64,000 nt of DNA, taken from positions 220,672 through 284,671 of the forward strand of contig CALVWW010000002.1 in the NCBI GenBank assembly GCA_944368155.1, written 5' to 3'. The stretch's first letter is position 1; each line of letters opens with the position of its first letter. Source of the stretch: an uncultured Clostridia bacterium (GTDB lineage: Bacteria > Bacillota > Clostridia > Christensenellales > Borkfalkiaceae). Both the position numbers and the translations under genes were made by a program. Of this stretch, positions 41,641 through 50,377 are shown piece after piece. The notes beneath the pieces were generated by a model. The model was not told the origin of the DNA. It ran no database searches and saw nothing but the letters and a program-made list of their open reading frames with translations.

Positions 41641-42120
41641 ATGCCGAAACTGCCCGAAAGTTCACAATACAAAAATTCTGAAGAATTTAAAAAGCGCATT
41701 GCCGCACTCATGGATGATAACGAGTGCCGCACGGCAAAAGAATTTGCCGCATTAGTCAGCGTAAGCGAGCCCGTGATAAGCAAAGCCAAAAACTACGGAA
41801 TAGTTCCCGGTGTAAGAGTGCTGATAAGAATTGCCGACAGGCTCTCGCTTTCCCTTTTGTATCTGCTCGGAAAAGAGCAGTTGAATGAATTCATTCCATC
41901 GGCAAGCCCCTCTTCTTTCCATGTCCGCATTGACGGGCTCACCAAAGAGAGAGGGCTCAACTACGGACAGATTGCGACAAAAATGCCCTTTCCGCGCACA
42001 TATATCTATGAATGGATAAAAGAGGGCACTTATCCTTCGCTTGACTATGCGTTAATGCTTGCCGATTATTTTAATGTTTCGCTTGATTATCTGTTCGGAA
42101 GAACAGACTACAGGCATTGA
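41641..42120 (+). CDS. Double XRE-type helix-turn-helix regulator
   Basis: A 159-residue protein with two XRE-like modules. The first (about 30-80) has TAKEFAALVSVSEPVISKAKNYG (shown in part: AKEFAALVSVSEPVISKAKN) and IADRLSLSLLYLLG. The second (about 100-155) has NYGQIATKMPFPRTYIYEWIKEG and MLADYFNVSLDYLFG, shown here as PRTYIYEWIKEG. Twin HTH proteins of this kind act as regulators of mobile or defence genes and of stress operons. The start has no strong ribosome site. The operator upstream suggests autoregulation. Confidence 0.8.
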   Translation: MPKLPESSQYKNSEEFKKRIAALMDDNECRTAKEFAALVSVSEPVISKAKNYGIVPGVRVLIRIADRLSLSLLYLLGKEQLNEFIPSASPSSFHVRIDGLTKERGLNYGQIATKMPFPRTYIYEWIKEGTYPSLDYALMLADYFNVSLDYLFGRTDYRH

Positions 42121-42226
42121 GCAAAGGCAGGGTCAACGCGCAAATTCCCGCGCATGCCCGGCGAAGTTTTATTGATTTCAGCATAAACAACTGATAATTT
42201 GCAATAGATTTGATTGGTAAGAAATT

Positions 42227-42979
42227 ATGAAAAAATACACTGAGCTAAATGCAGCAACTATAGACGAATGGAATAAAGAAGGCTGGGAATGGGGAATACC
42301 CATTTCGCACGAAGAATTTTGCAGGGCAAAAGACGGAGAGTGGAAAATTTTACTCACGCCGACAAAGGTTATGCCCCGCACATGGTTTCCCGAATCGCTG
42401 ATAGGACTTAAAGTACTTGGCCTTGCGAGCGGCGGCGGACAGCAGATACCCGTATTTTCGGCATTGGGGGCAAATTGCAGCGTGCTCGACTACTCCCCTT
42501 CGCAGATAAAAAGCGAACTCGACGTCGCGCGGCGCGAAGGATACGATGTCGAAGCAATAAGAGGAGATATGACAGAGCGCCTGCCCTTCCCCGACGGCTG
42601 TTTCGACATTATTTTTCACCCGGTTTCCAATTGCTACATACGCGAAGTGGCACATGTTTTCTGCGAATGTTACCGTGTGCTCAAGCGGGGCGGCATACTC
42701 GTATGCGGACTGGACAACGGCATAAATTATATTACCGACGATGAAAAAACAATAACGAACAGCCTGCCTTTCGACCCGCTTGAAAACGAAGAATATATGA
42801 GCAAACTCGAAGAATCGGGCGACGGTATACAATTTTCGCACACCATGGAGGAACAGATAGGATGTCAGCTTGAAGCGGGTTTCCGCCTGACGCACATCTA
42901 CGAGGACACAAACGGCGAAGGCAGGCTGCACGAACTGAACATTCCGACCTTTATCGCCACGCGCGCAATAAAGGAATGA
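42227..42979 (+). CDS. Class I SAM-dependent methyltransferase
   Basis: A 250-residue Rossmann-fold methyltransferase. The SAM motif appears as LKVLGLASGGGQQIPVFSALGA (shown in part: VLGLASGGGQQIPVF), followed by the acidic SVLDYSPSQIKSELDVA and the DMTERLPFPDGCFDIIFHPVS block of small-molecule methyltransferases. The substrate is unknown; a neighbouring XRE regulator may control it. About 105 bases separate the two genes, and no promoter was clear between them. Confidence 0.85.
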   Translation: MKKYTELNAATIDEWNKEGWEWGIPISHEEFCRAKDGEWKILLTPTKVMPRTWFPESLIGLKVLGLASGGGQQIPVFSALGANCSVLDYSPSQIKSELDVARREGYDVEAIRGDMTERLPFPDGCFDIIFHPVSNCYIREVAHVFCECYRVLKRGGILVCGLDNGINYITDDEKTITNSLPFDPLENEEYMSKLEESGDGIQFSHTMEEQIGCQLEAGFRLTHIYEDTNGEGRLHELNIPTFIATRAIKE

Positions 42980-43007
42980 ACCTGACAATCTTTAATAACA
43001 TTGGAAC

Positions 43008-43041
43008 GCGGCGGGCAAAATTGCCCGCCGCACCTTTTTAA
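43008..43041. terminator. Terminator between the methyltransferase and a small minus-strand gene
   Basis: GCGGCGGGCAA / TTGCCCGCCGC arms with a 2-base loop, then ACCTTTTTAAA on the plus strand. Confidence 0.85.
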
Positions 43042-43044
43042 ATC

Positions 43045-43356
43045 TTAAGTATGTCCGACAAACATCTTATACCACCCGGGTGAAAATTTCCGCCCGCTCT
43101 TTACGTCTGCGTTCAGGACGATGAAGTCGCAATCTTCCGCCCCCTCGGGCGAGGTGAACGACTGCAATTTCACATACACCCCCTCCCGCTTCTTTGCGCG
43201 GCGGGTGTGCCGCTCACGCGATTTGAATATAGTCATGAGCGTCAGTCCCTCTATGTCTCCGTCATGATAGGGCGTATAGCCGCAGGAGGTTATGAGGCTC
43301 TCCACTTCAACGGCCGAGCGCGGCCTGTTGAGTTTTTTTAAACTGCGAGATTTCAT
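43045..43356 (-). CDS. Small basic protein, unknown function
   Basis: A 103-residue protein, basic at the N-terminus (SRSLKKLNRPRS), with a beta-rich middle (EGVYVKLQSFTSPEG) and a final SGRKFSPGWYKMFVG. No signal peptide, membrane helix or known family was recognised. It ends at the terminator shared with the methyltransferase and starts 21 bases after the HAD phosphatase stop, so the two probably form a unit. Confidence 0.5.
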   Translation of the reverse strand: MKSRSLKKLNRPRSAVEVESLITSCGYTPYHDGDIEGLTLMTIFKSRERHTRRAKKREGVYVKLQSFTSPEGAEDCDFIVLNADVKSGRKFSPGWYKMFVGHT

Positions 43357-43377
43357 AATTTGCCAAGGATATATGCT

Positions 43378-44040
43378 TTAATCAATACCGGTTGCGCACA
43401 GAACGGCTTCTGCCGGCTCAAGCTCGGTAAAGTAAACTTTGCAATATTTCTTGAGTTCGTTCTGGTCGCTACCGCCGCCTGTATCCCTCACGCCCGCCAC
43501 ATTGAAGCCTGCCGCCGAGGCGGTGCGCGCCGCGTGGGGCGAATCTTCAAACACCCACACATCTTCTTTTTTACAGCCTATAAGCCTGAGCGCCGCTTCA
43601 TAAACGTTTGCGCCGTCGCGCTTGCCGACACCCACCTCTGTGCATGTGACAATGCCGCGTATAAGCGGATATACCTTCAATCTTTTTAAAGCAAGCTCCA
43701 CAAGATACCTATCGGTAGCGGTAGCTATAGCCATAGGTACGCCGCGCGAGTGCAGGGCGGCTATGAGCTCTATCGCGCCCGCTTTCGGCTGAATGGTCTG
43801 CGCATATGCGCGCTCCATTGTGCCGTTTATGCCGTCGACTGCCTCCTGCACGGTGCAGGGCAGACTGTATCTTTCTTTTATGTATTCTGCGGCACCGCGT
43901 ATCGTGAGCTTCAAAATTTCATAGGCAAGGCCCTCTTCCGCCTCGATTCCCAGCGAACGGAGATAAATTTCGCCCGCGTGCCGCCACATACCCATGGAAT
44001 CTAACAGAGTTCCGTCGAGGTCAAATATTATTCCCTTCAT
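43378..44040 (-). CDS. HAD-superfamily phosphatase, phosphoglycolate phosphatase/beta-phosphoglucomutase-like
   Basis: A 220-residue HAD hydrolase of subfamily IA. The nucleophile motif IIFDLDGTLLDSMGMW is at the N-terminus, the cap domain spans about 20-90, motif II (IATATDR) is near 117 and motif III Lys (GVGKRDGANVY) near 152. Motif IV (VWVFEDSPHAARTAS) is near 175. The cap size fits phosphoglycolate phosphatase or a sugar phosphatase; the substrate cannot be told from sequence. It is followed by the small basic protein gene. Confidence 0.9.
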   Translation of the reverse strand: MKGIIFDLDGTLLDSMGMWRHAGEIYLRSLGIEAEEGLAYEILKLTIRGAAEYIKERYSLPCTVQEAVDGINGTMERAYAQTIQPKAGAIELIAALHSRGVPMAIATATDRYLVELALKRLKVYPLIRGIVTCTEVGVGKRDGANVYEAALRLIGCKKEDVWVFEDSPHAARTASAAGFNVAGVRDTGGGSDQNELKKYCKVYFTELEPAEAVLCATGID

Positions 44041-44164
44041 GTATCACCGTTAAACTGCGCAAGGTCTGCGCATTCCTTATTTTTTATATATTTTAACACC
44101 GGCGGCGCAGTTTGGCAAGCAAAGCGGCGGGGCGCGCATGCAATCACAATATGTAACCGCAATA

Positions 44165-44211
44165 TACGCCTGCCGTCCGCGCGCAAAAATTGCGCGCGGG
44201 CGGCAGGCGTA
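44165..44211 (-). terminator. Terminator of the second P-type ATPase gene
   Basis: 22-base arms (core GCCTGCCG..CCGCGCGCAA) with one mismatch and an AAA loop, beyond the ATPase stop on the minus strand. Confidence 0.65.
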
Positions 44212-44256
44212 TTTAACACAAATTCAAAAAAACGCTGAATTCAGCACAGAGCTGTA

Positions 44257-47004
44257 TTATCTTACGCGCGTTCTCTCACTGTTGCGCGACTTGATTGCGT
44301 CCCAAAGCTTGCCGTATTCGGCAACAAGTATGGGCACAAGCGAAAGACCTACCACTATCAGCCACTGCTGCCAACCGAGCGCGCCGAGTTCCAGCGCAGA
44401 CGCTATCGGAGGAACGGCGGCTATGAGCGCAAACACGACTATCATAACGCCGCAGCTTATATAGAGCTGAGGGTTGTCTTTAACGCGGTATTTATACAGC
44501 ATGCTGCGGCTGCGCACGGTGAGTACGTGCAGAATAGAAGTCCAGCCCGTAATCAGGAAGGCCATGGTCCTGCCGGCCCCGAGCGAGGCCGAAGAACCTG
44601 CAAACTCAATATTCATGCCGATATAGTAGCCGGCGAGGGTGACTATGGCAAAAACGCATATCTGCTGGATTATAACCTCCATGAGGCCGCCGCCGAAGAA
44701 ACTTTCGTGCCTGCCTATGGGTTTTCGCTTCATTATTCGCTTATCCGACTCTTCCTTTGAAAGCGCAAGGCCGGGAATACCGTCGCCCAGCACGTTTATA
44801 ATCAGCAGCATGAGAGGCGTTAACGGGAGCTCCCAACCCATAAACTGCGCGAACAGCATAACGGCTATTTCCGATATGTTGCAAACAAGCAAAAAGTAAA
44901 CGAGCTTGCGGATATTCGAGAAAATATTGCGCCCCTCCGCCACGGCCTCGATGATTGTGGAGAACTTGTCGTCAGTTAATATCATCTTGGCGGCGCTCTT
45001 TGAAACTTCGGTGCCGTTTATGCCCATGGCTACGCCTACGTCGGCCGCCTTCAACGCGGGGGCGTCGTTTACGCCGTCGCCCGTCATGGCGACAACTTCT
45101 CCGCGCGACTGCCATGCCCTGACAATGCGTATTTTATCTTCGGGGCTCACGCGGGCGTAAACTGAATAGTACTCTATGCTCTCATTCAGTTCCTCGTCGG
45201 TGAGCTTTGAAAGCTCCTGCCCGGTTATCACGCCTTCGCCCGCCGCAATTATGCCCAGCTCGCGCGCGATTGCAGCGGCAGTTGCCGCGTGGTCGCCGGT
45301 TATCATTATGGTGCGTATGCCGGCCGCCTTTGCCTTTGCTATTGCAAGCGCCGCTTCGGGACGGGGCGGGTCGATTATGCCCACAAACCCGCAGAAAGTT
45401 AAGTCTGACTCCACTTCACCGATATTTTCGGGAAGATTTTTTATGCGTTTTGAGGCAAGCGCAATTACGCGCAGCGCGTCCTTTGCAAAGCTGTCGTGCA
45501 TCTGTTCGATGTCGTACATATAGTTGCGGTCGGAGCGGTCGAAGGGGAGCCTGTCGAAGGCGCCCTTTGTGAGAACGAGATAACCGCCTTCGTCCAGCGC
45601 ATAGACGTTAGTCATCATCTTGCGCGCGGACGAGAAGGGAATTTCAGCCACTTTTTTATATTTTGAAGGCAGAGCGGCATATTCAATGCCCTTGGCTCCG
45701 GCGAGGCGGACTATGGCCGTCTCGGTGGGGTCGCCCATTATCTTCTCGTTGCCGTCGTCATCCTTGCCGACGGTGGCCGCGCACGCAAGGCAGAGATTGA
45801 GTAGAAAAGCGTTTTGCTCTCCCGAAAATTCGTCGGTCTCGGCCGCAGGCTGCCCGCCGTATACCCAAAGCCTCTTTACCGTCATCTTGTTCATGGTGAG
45901 AGTGCCCGTTTTATCCGAGCATATGACCGATGTGGAACCGAGCGTCTCCACCGCCTGCATCTGCCGCACAAGCGCATTTTTAGCGGCCATCTTCTTGGCG
46001 CCGTTGGCAAGTATCAGCGTAACTATCAGCGAGAGTGTTTCGGGCACAGCCGCAACTGCCAGCGTTACTGCCACCATTATCATGTCCATGGTGAGTCTGC
46101 CGCCGTTTTGAATTAAACTTACGACGAACAGCACTATCGCCGACATAACTGCAATGCCGCTTATTATTTTGCCTACTTTGTCGAGGCGGACCTGCAAAGT
46201 GGTCTTTTTCTGTTTGGTTTCCGTGAGGAAACGGGCAATCTTGCCCATCTCCGTGCTCATGCCCGTGGCGGTGACCACCGCCGCGGCGTTGCCCGCGGTT
46301 ACAAGACAGCCGGAATATACGCAGTTGACCCTGTCGCCGAGGGGCACTTCGCCGTCGAACGCGGCAGAGGCGTCCTTTTCGGCGGGCACGCTCTCGCCCG
46401 TGAGCGAACTTTCGTCTACAGCAAGGCTCTCCGAGCGGATAAGTCTTGCGTCGGCGGGCACAAGGTCGCCCGTCTTTAACATAATAATATCGCCGGGCAC
46501 TAAGTCGACGGGGTTCATTTCCCGCACCTCGCCGCCGCGCAACACGCGGCATATCGGCGAGGACAGCGAAGAGAGCGCCTCCAAGGCGTTTTCCGCACTG
46601 CGCTCCTGCGTTACGGCAAGAACCATGTTCATTATTATGATAATAAAAATAACCAGCGGCTCTATCAGGCTGTGCACGCCCTCCCACTCGATTATCGACA
46701 TAGTCAGGCTGAGCGCGGCGGCAATTATAAGGATTATTGTCGACACATCTTTCAGCTGCGAAAGGGCAAGTTTTAAAAGACTGTTCTTTTTCTGCTTTTC
46801 AAAAGCGTTGGCGCCGTACTTTTTAAGGCGCGCGCCGGCCTCGCTCTCCTTAAGCCCTGCCACAGCGTCGGAAGAATACTTTTTCTGCACCTCGTCAGGC
46901 GAAAGAAGATAGCAACGCGACGCCTCTTCATAGAGGCTTCCTGCGCCGCCTGAATCAGGCTGTCCGCCAAAAGTCTGTTCGGGAGTTAGTTTTTTATCTT
47001 TCAT
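44257..47004 (-). CDS. P-type cation ATPase, second Ca2+-type
   Basis: A 915-residue IIA-type pump. Seen: actuator SSLTGESV, phosphorylation site CSDKTGTLTMNKM, hinge MTGDGVNDAPALKAADVG, and ten predicted helices. The M4 ion-site motif reads VPETLS where the usual form, and the paralog here, is VPEGLP; the Glu is kept. M6 reads INVLGDGIPGLALS, keeping Asn and Asp but not the DGPPA form. It may therefore carry a different ion or have altered affinity (inference). Start follows GGAGC. It has its own promoter with a palindrome. Confidence 0.88.
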   Translation of the reverse strand: MKDKKLTPEQTFGGQPDSGGAGSLYEEASRCYLLSPDEVQKKYSSDAVAGLKESEAGARLKKYGANAFEKQKKNSLLKLALSQLKDVSTIILIIAAALSLTMSIIEWEGVHSLIEPLVIFIIIIMNMVLAVTQERSAENALEALSSLSSPICRVLRGGEVREMNPVDLVPGDIIMLKTGDLVPADARLIRSESLAVDESSLTGESVPAEKDASAAFDGEVPLGDRVNCVYSGCLVTAGNAAAVVTATGMSTEMGKIARFLTETKQKKTTLQVRLDKVGKIISGIAVMSAIVLFVVSLIQNGGRLTMDMIMVAVTLAVAAVPETLSLIVTLILANGAKKMAAKNALVRQMQAVETLGSTSVICSDKTGTLTMNKMTVKRLWVYGGQPAAETDEFSGEQNAFLLNLCLACAATVGKDDDGNEKIMGDPTETAIVRLAGAKGIEYAALPSKYKKVAEIPFSSARKMMTNVYALDEGGYLVLTKGAFDRLPFDRSDRNYMYDIEQMHDSFAKDALRVIALASKRIKNLPENIGEVESDLTFCGFVGIIDPPRPEAALAIAKAKAAGIRTIMITGDHAATAAAIARELGIIAAGEGVITGQELSKLTDEELNESIEYYSVYARVSPEDKIRIVRAWQSRGEVVAMTGDGVNDAPALKAADVGVAMGINGTEVSKSAAKMILTDDKFSTIIEAVAEGRNIFSNIRKLVYFLLVCNISEIAVMLFAQFMGWELPLTPLMLLIINVLGDGIPGLALSKEESDKRIMKRKPIGRHESFFGGGLMEVIIQQICVFAIVTLAGYYIGMNIEFAGSSASLGAGRTMAFLITGWTSILHVLTVRSRSMLYKYRVKDNPQLYISCGVMIVVFALIAAVPPIASALELGALGWQQWLIVVGLSLVPILVAEYGKLWDAIKSRNSERTRVR

Positions 47005-47075
47005 GGCACGCTCCTTGGCATTATTTTGCGGAATTTTAATTTATTCAATCAGGTTAAAGTAAATGAAAATTTCCG

Positions 47076-47124
47076 ACACAACCGTTGTGTATTTCATTAT
47101 ACACTACAGTATGTGAAAATTCAA
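47076..47124 (-). promoter_or_regulatory. Promoter of the second P-type ATPase with a palindrome
   Basis: Minus-strand TTGAAT (47119-47124), 17-base spacer, TATAAT (47096-47101). The perfect palindrome ACACAACCGTTGTGT (47076-47090) lies near the start point and suits a regulator site. Confidence 0.6.
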
Positions 47125-47662
47125 TGGCGAAACAAAAAAAAGCGATAAAACCGCTTTTTAGTGCTCCCTCGCATATAGCGCAGCAATTGCTGCGCTTAAG
47201 GGCGAAATATATAATGCGGCCCGCTGTGCGGGCCGCATTATAAAAACTTTTAAAGGTGCCAACAACCGGGTTGAGGAAAGAAGCGCCGGCTAGGTGCCCT
47301 TGTTTGCATAATTACACGTTTTGAGGCGGCAATGAGCCGCGCGCCGCTTCAAAAGCGCCGGTTAAAGGCGCGCCCGAGAAGCCTGAACCTCAACCGCATT
47401 ATTGCACTGCGAACGGATACGCGGAAAAACACAGCCGACCCGGGCGGGCTCGCCTTTATGAATTGAACGCCGCAGCCATGCGGCAGGCAGAATGGCCGAA
47501 GCAGCTGCGCTATCAGCAGACAACAATATGCTTAGTATGAGCCATTCTGTAAATATGACGGAAGAAAGAGGCTGTTTTTACGCAAATTTTAAAATTTTTT
47601 AAAATAATTTTATTCTGACCGCTCCGACGGAGGTTATTAAGGGAAATCTTCTGCGGAACACC

Positions 47663-47702
47663 CGATGGGGCTGCGCACAAAATTTTGTGCACAGCCCCAT
47701 CG
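47663..47702 (-). terminator. Terminator of the sigma-linked membrane protein gene
   Basis: Arms of about 20 bases (CGATGGGGCTG..GCACAAAA) with one mismatch. It lies on the minus strand downstream of the gene at 47758. Confidence 0.65.
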
Positions 47703-47757
47703 TAAAAAATATTCCAAGCTTTGCGGTACGCAGTCAATAACCACATCAGCGCCCGCA

Positions 47758-48483
47758 CTACACAAACAGTCCGTCGAAAAGAGACAAAGCGTCGTCCGCC
47801 ACGGAAGTATATGCTATATAATAATTTGTATCGCCGAAAAGGACGCTCGCCTCCGTCGTGTAAGAGGGCATAACGGGGTCGGTATAATGCTCTGTTATGT
47901 AGCGCACTTCCGTACCGCCGGCGCTATACATTGAATACCCTTCGCCCACGGAATTGTAATCGGTCACATATAGGTCGTAAAACTCTACGTCACCGATGAA
48001 CATACCGTCGTTCAAAAAGCTCACCCTTCCGCCCCTCACGTCGCCGCGCGTATCAAAAAACAGAGCATAGCTTTCAATGTAGCCGTCTATCGCGCTGAAA
48101 TCTGCAAGGTCCAGCCCCGCACTTCGCGTTTGAGAGTAAAACTCCCTTTGAGTAGTAACTTCCTGGTGCACGTCGCTCAGGCGCACTCCGAACCGTGACC
48201 TGTTGCTCTCAATAAGCTGCCACAACAATACTGCGGCAGCAACGAGAAGCACCGCGGCAACGGCGCTTACGGCGATAAGCGCCGCACGCAGTCTGCCGTT
48301 TGACCGGCTTCTTTCGCCGCGGCCCACGCAGATATGTGCCGGAACCGCAGAAAACACCTCTTCACCCTGCCCGCGCAGAATATCAAGGCGGCCGCTTATG
48401 CGCGACCAGCGGGAGGAAAAGCTCTGCATTTTTATGTCGTCGGTCTCCTCTTTTATTCTCTTTTCAATTTCTTTATCCTTCAT
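47758..48483 (-). CDS. Single-pass membrane protein, anti-sigma-like architecture
   Basis: A 241-residue protein with an acidic, helical cytoplasmic N-terminus (about 1-70), one membrane helix (about 78-100, ALIAVSAVAAVLLVAAAVLL) and an extracellular domain of about 140 residues. This layout matches ECF-linked anti-sigma factors, but the known zinc anti-sigma motif (HxxxCxxC) is absent. It follows the papain-like secreted protein by 20 bases and is downstream of the ECF sigma factor. Regulation of that sigma factor is an inference from context. Confidence 0.6.
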   Translation of the reverse strand: MKDKEIEKRIKEETDDIKMQSFSSRWSRISGRLDILRGQGEEVFSAVPAHICVGRGERSRSNGRLRAALIAVSAVAAVLLVAAAVLLWQLIESNRSRFGVRLSDVHQEVTTQREFYSQTRSAGLDLADFSAIDGYIESYALFFDTRGDVRGGRVSFLNDGMFIGDVEFYDLYVTDYNSVGEGYSMYSAGGTEVRYITEHYTDPVMPSYTTEASVLFGDTNYYIAYTSVADDALSLFDGLFV

Positions 48484-48502
48484 AAATTCTCCAAAGGACC
48501 GC

Positions 48503-49372
48503 TCACTCTATCCATGTTGAAATTGCATACGCCACGTTTGAGCGACCGTTCAGGCAGATATATTTTATGCTGCTGTTAAGATAGCCGCCGTTTATTACGG
48601 TGAGATAGGTGCGCGAAGTTATGAGGTTATCGGCAAAGTCGTAATAATAGTCTATTTTATAGCCGTACGAGGCCACCACATGGTTGCCGGTATATTCCGA
48701 TATAGTGAACACGTCCTTCCCTGCGGAGGTGCTTTCCGCGCTGACCAGCGAAAAGCCCATAAGAAATACCGCGACAGGCTTACCGCTCTCTATGGCGGCG
48801 CCGTACGACGAGAGGTCACTGCTCCACACATTGCTCCATGAATATGTATAGCCGTGCTGGCTTGCGTAAGCAGACATGCCGCTGTTGAAGCCGTTGAACG
48901 TCGTGCCTGTACCGCCCGAATTTGTACCCATAAGGCTGTAAAGGTCCGAAAGCACCCCCTGCATCTGCGTGCCCATACTGCGGTAAATCACGCGCGAACC
49001 GAACTGGGTATAAGTTTTATAGTTGGGCACGAGATTTTCACAGAATCTGTCGAAATATCCGGTTAAAACGGTGCCCGCAATGGGGGTACAGGCGTCGTCG
49101 TATTGCGTGCTCGAATAGAAGGGCAGCCCGTAGGGTATCTCCACGCTCACCGTCTCTTTATGGTCGTAGTTGATAGTCTCGGTATAGGTGTCGGTAAGCT
49201 CGCCCATGCCGCAATATCCGTCATACAACTGTTCGGCGGCGCACGTCTGCACTTCGCAAGTGCTCTCCGCTTGCGCGGCAGAGGGCGACTTGGCCGCCAT
49301 AAATACTCCGCATATCATGGCGATGCTGAGCGCTATGCCTCCGATTGCCACGGTTTTTTTCTGTTTCTGCAT
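48503..49372 (-). CDS. Secreted C39-like/papain-fold cysteine protein
   Basis: A 289-residue exported protein with a signal peptide (AIGGIALSIAMICGVFMAA, then AQA near residue 34). The mature part resembles the Peptidase_C39_2 fold: the nucleophile region DDACTPIAGTVLTGYFD (about 93-109), catalytic-type His in GNHVVASYGYKI (about 230) and Asn/Gly in VINGGYLNSS (about 260). It may be a peptidase, or an inactive relative. It is cotranscribed with the sigma-linked membrane protein, so it is probably a target or sensor of that system. Confidence 0.65.
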   Translation of the reverse strand: MQKQKKTVAIGGIALSIAMICGVFMAAKSPSAAQAESTCEVQTCAAEQLYDGYCGMGELTDTYTETINYDHKETVSVEIPYGLPFYSSTQYDDACTPIAGTVLTGYFDRFCENLVPNYKTYTQFGSRVIYRSMGTQMQGVLSDLYSLMGTNSGGTGTTFNGFNSGMSAYASQHGYTYSWSNVWSSDLSSYGAAIESGKPVAVFLMGFSLVSAESTSAGKDVFTISEYTGNHVVASYGYKIDYYYDFADNLITSRTYLTVINGGYLNSSIKYICLNGRSNVAYAISTWIE

Positions 49373-49603
49373 AAAATTCTCCTCCTTTTTATTTCTCGCT
49401 TATATGACGGAACAAAAGGTATAATTTTACGCAAATAATATTTTTCTTATTATTTTGTTTTCCGTGAGAAATCTCAGGCAAAAACCAACCCGGCGGGCAT
49501 GCATAAATAAAAAAATAAATTAAAATTAAATTAATAAAAAATTAAATCAATCAAAATAAAATATATATTTTTTAATAATTGAGCGCACAGTCAAAAATAT
49601 TTT
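49373..49603. other. AT-rich spacer between the papain-like gene and the sigma gene
   Basis: About 230 bases; 49490-49590 is nearly all A and T (TTTTTTAATAATTG at its end). No gene or clear hairpin. A promoter for the secreted protein may lie here, perhaps recognised by the ECF sigma factor. Confidence 0.35.
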
Positions 49604-50131
49604 TTAACCCATTTTATTTTTGATTTTTTCGAGAGCGCGGTAATACGCCGATGTCACAGAGCTGAGCGGGCGCAGAAGCTCGGCCGCAATATCTTTAAAC
49701 GGCAGCCCTTCCGCAATATGTAAAATGATGATGGCGCGCTCGTCCTCATCGAGCGGAGCAAGCAGCGAATGGAAGCTGTCGCCGTTTTCCACATCGGCTA
49801 TGCCGCTGTCTTCTACGGCAATATCGTAGATATCTTCATACATCGCGGCAGTTCTGAGCCTGTCTTTTGCACAGTTGACCGCGACCGTATACAGCCAGCC
49901 GAGCGGATTTGCGACCGCGGACATACCGCCCGCGCCGTTCCACAGTTTAACGAGCACATCGTCGACAATCTCGTCGACTATATGCAGAGTGCCGGTCACG
50001 GTCTTTACGGAAATAAAGATGAATTTACCGTAGAGATTATAAAATTCTTCGAGCGCGCCCCTCTCCTTTGCCGCAATCCGCTTAAGCAGAGCGTTGAATG
50101 AGCGGGCGTCTTCCTTTGTATCTCTTTTCAT
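49604..50131 (-). CDS. RNA polymerase sigma factor, sigma-70/ECF type
   Basis: A 175-residue ECF-type sigma factor. Region 2 (about 25-90) carries EEFYNLYGKFIFISVKTVTG and the -10 binding EIVDDVLVKLWNGAGG stretch. Region 4 (about 118-172) has LDEDERAIIILHIAEGLPFKDIAAEL, shown here as DEDERAIIILHIAEGLPFKD, followed by a RPLSSVTSAYYRALEKIK helix-turn-helix. Signalling target and anti-sigma are probably the two genes that follow on the same strand, although a 230-base AT-rich gap intervenes. Confidence 0.88.
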   Translation of the reverse strand: MKRDTKEDARSFNALLKRIAAKERGALEEFYNLYGKFIFISVKTVTGTLHIVDEIVDDVLVKLWNGAGGMSAVANPLGWLYTVAVNCAKDRLRTAAMYEDIYDIAVEDSGIADVENGDSFHSLLAPLDEDERAIIILHIAEGLPFKDIAAELLRPLSSVTSAYYRALEKIKNKMG

Positions 50132-50284
50132 TGTTTTTCACTGTAGGGCGCCGCCTGAAACATGCGGGCCGCCATAAACGCATTTTACCGTATTTTACGA
50201 TATTTTGCAACAACACGATGGCACATAGTTGTAAAAAATATCTACAAAAACATTGCTCCGATTGAAAGATAAAAAATAAGGGCA

Positions 50285-50326
50285 CGGCCGCCCGCCGCGC
50301 GGTAAATTGGGCGCGGCGGGCGGCCG
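50285..50326 (-). terminator. Hairpin terminator after TraX region, 16-bp perfect arms
   Basis: CGGCCGCCCGCCGCGC (50285-50300) and GCGCGGCGGGCGGCCG (50311-50326), 10-base loop, between the TraX stop and the sigma gene start. Confidence 0.6.
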
Positions 50327-50377
50327 GAAATATTTCTGATTTAAGTTGCCGGATTAAAATTAATTTTATTTATTGAT

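Larger units (their letters stand above)
47005..47757. other. 750-base noncoding region with several hairpins
   Basis: Left part: the ATPase promoter and palindrome. A terminator-like hairpin lies at 47132-47161 (AAAAAGCG / CGCTTTTT). Then a 15-bp perfect hairpin TATAATGCGGCCCGC-TGT-GCGGGCCGCATTATA at about 47212-47244, and a further GC-rich stretch to about 47510 that is not coding-like on either strand. A 246-base minus-strand frame at 47513-47758 overlaps the terminator of the next gene and is probably spurious. Nothing else was recognised. Confidence 0.4.

Noticed and set aside
47160..47520. Possible RNase P, tmRNA or SRP RNA
   Set aside because: I checked for their conserved cores (for example GAGGAAAGTCC, GGAAGGAAGCAG and the tmRNA 3' end) and found only a partial GAGGAAAG. 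Too weak to call.
47513..47758. An 81-residue minus-strand frame after the sigma-linked genes
   Set aside because: It spans the terminator at 47663-47702 and has no ribosome site.
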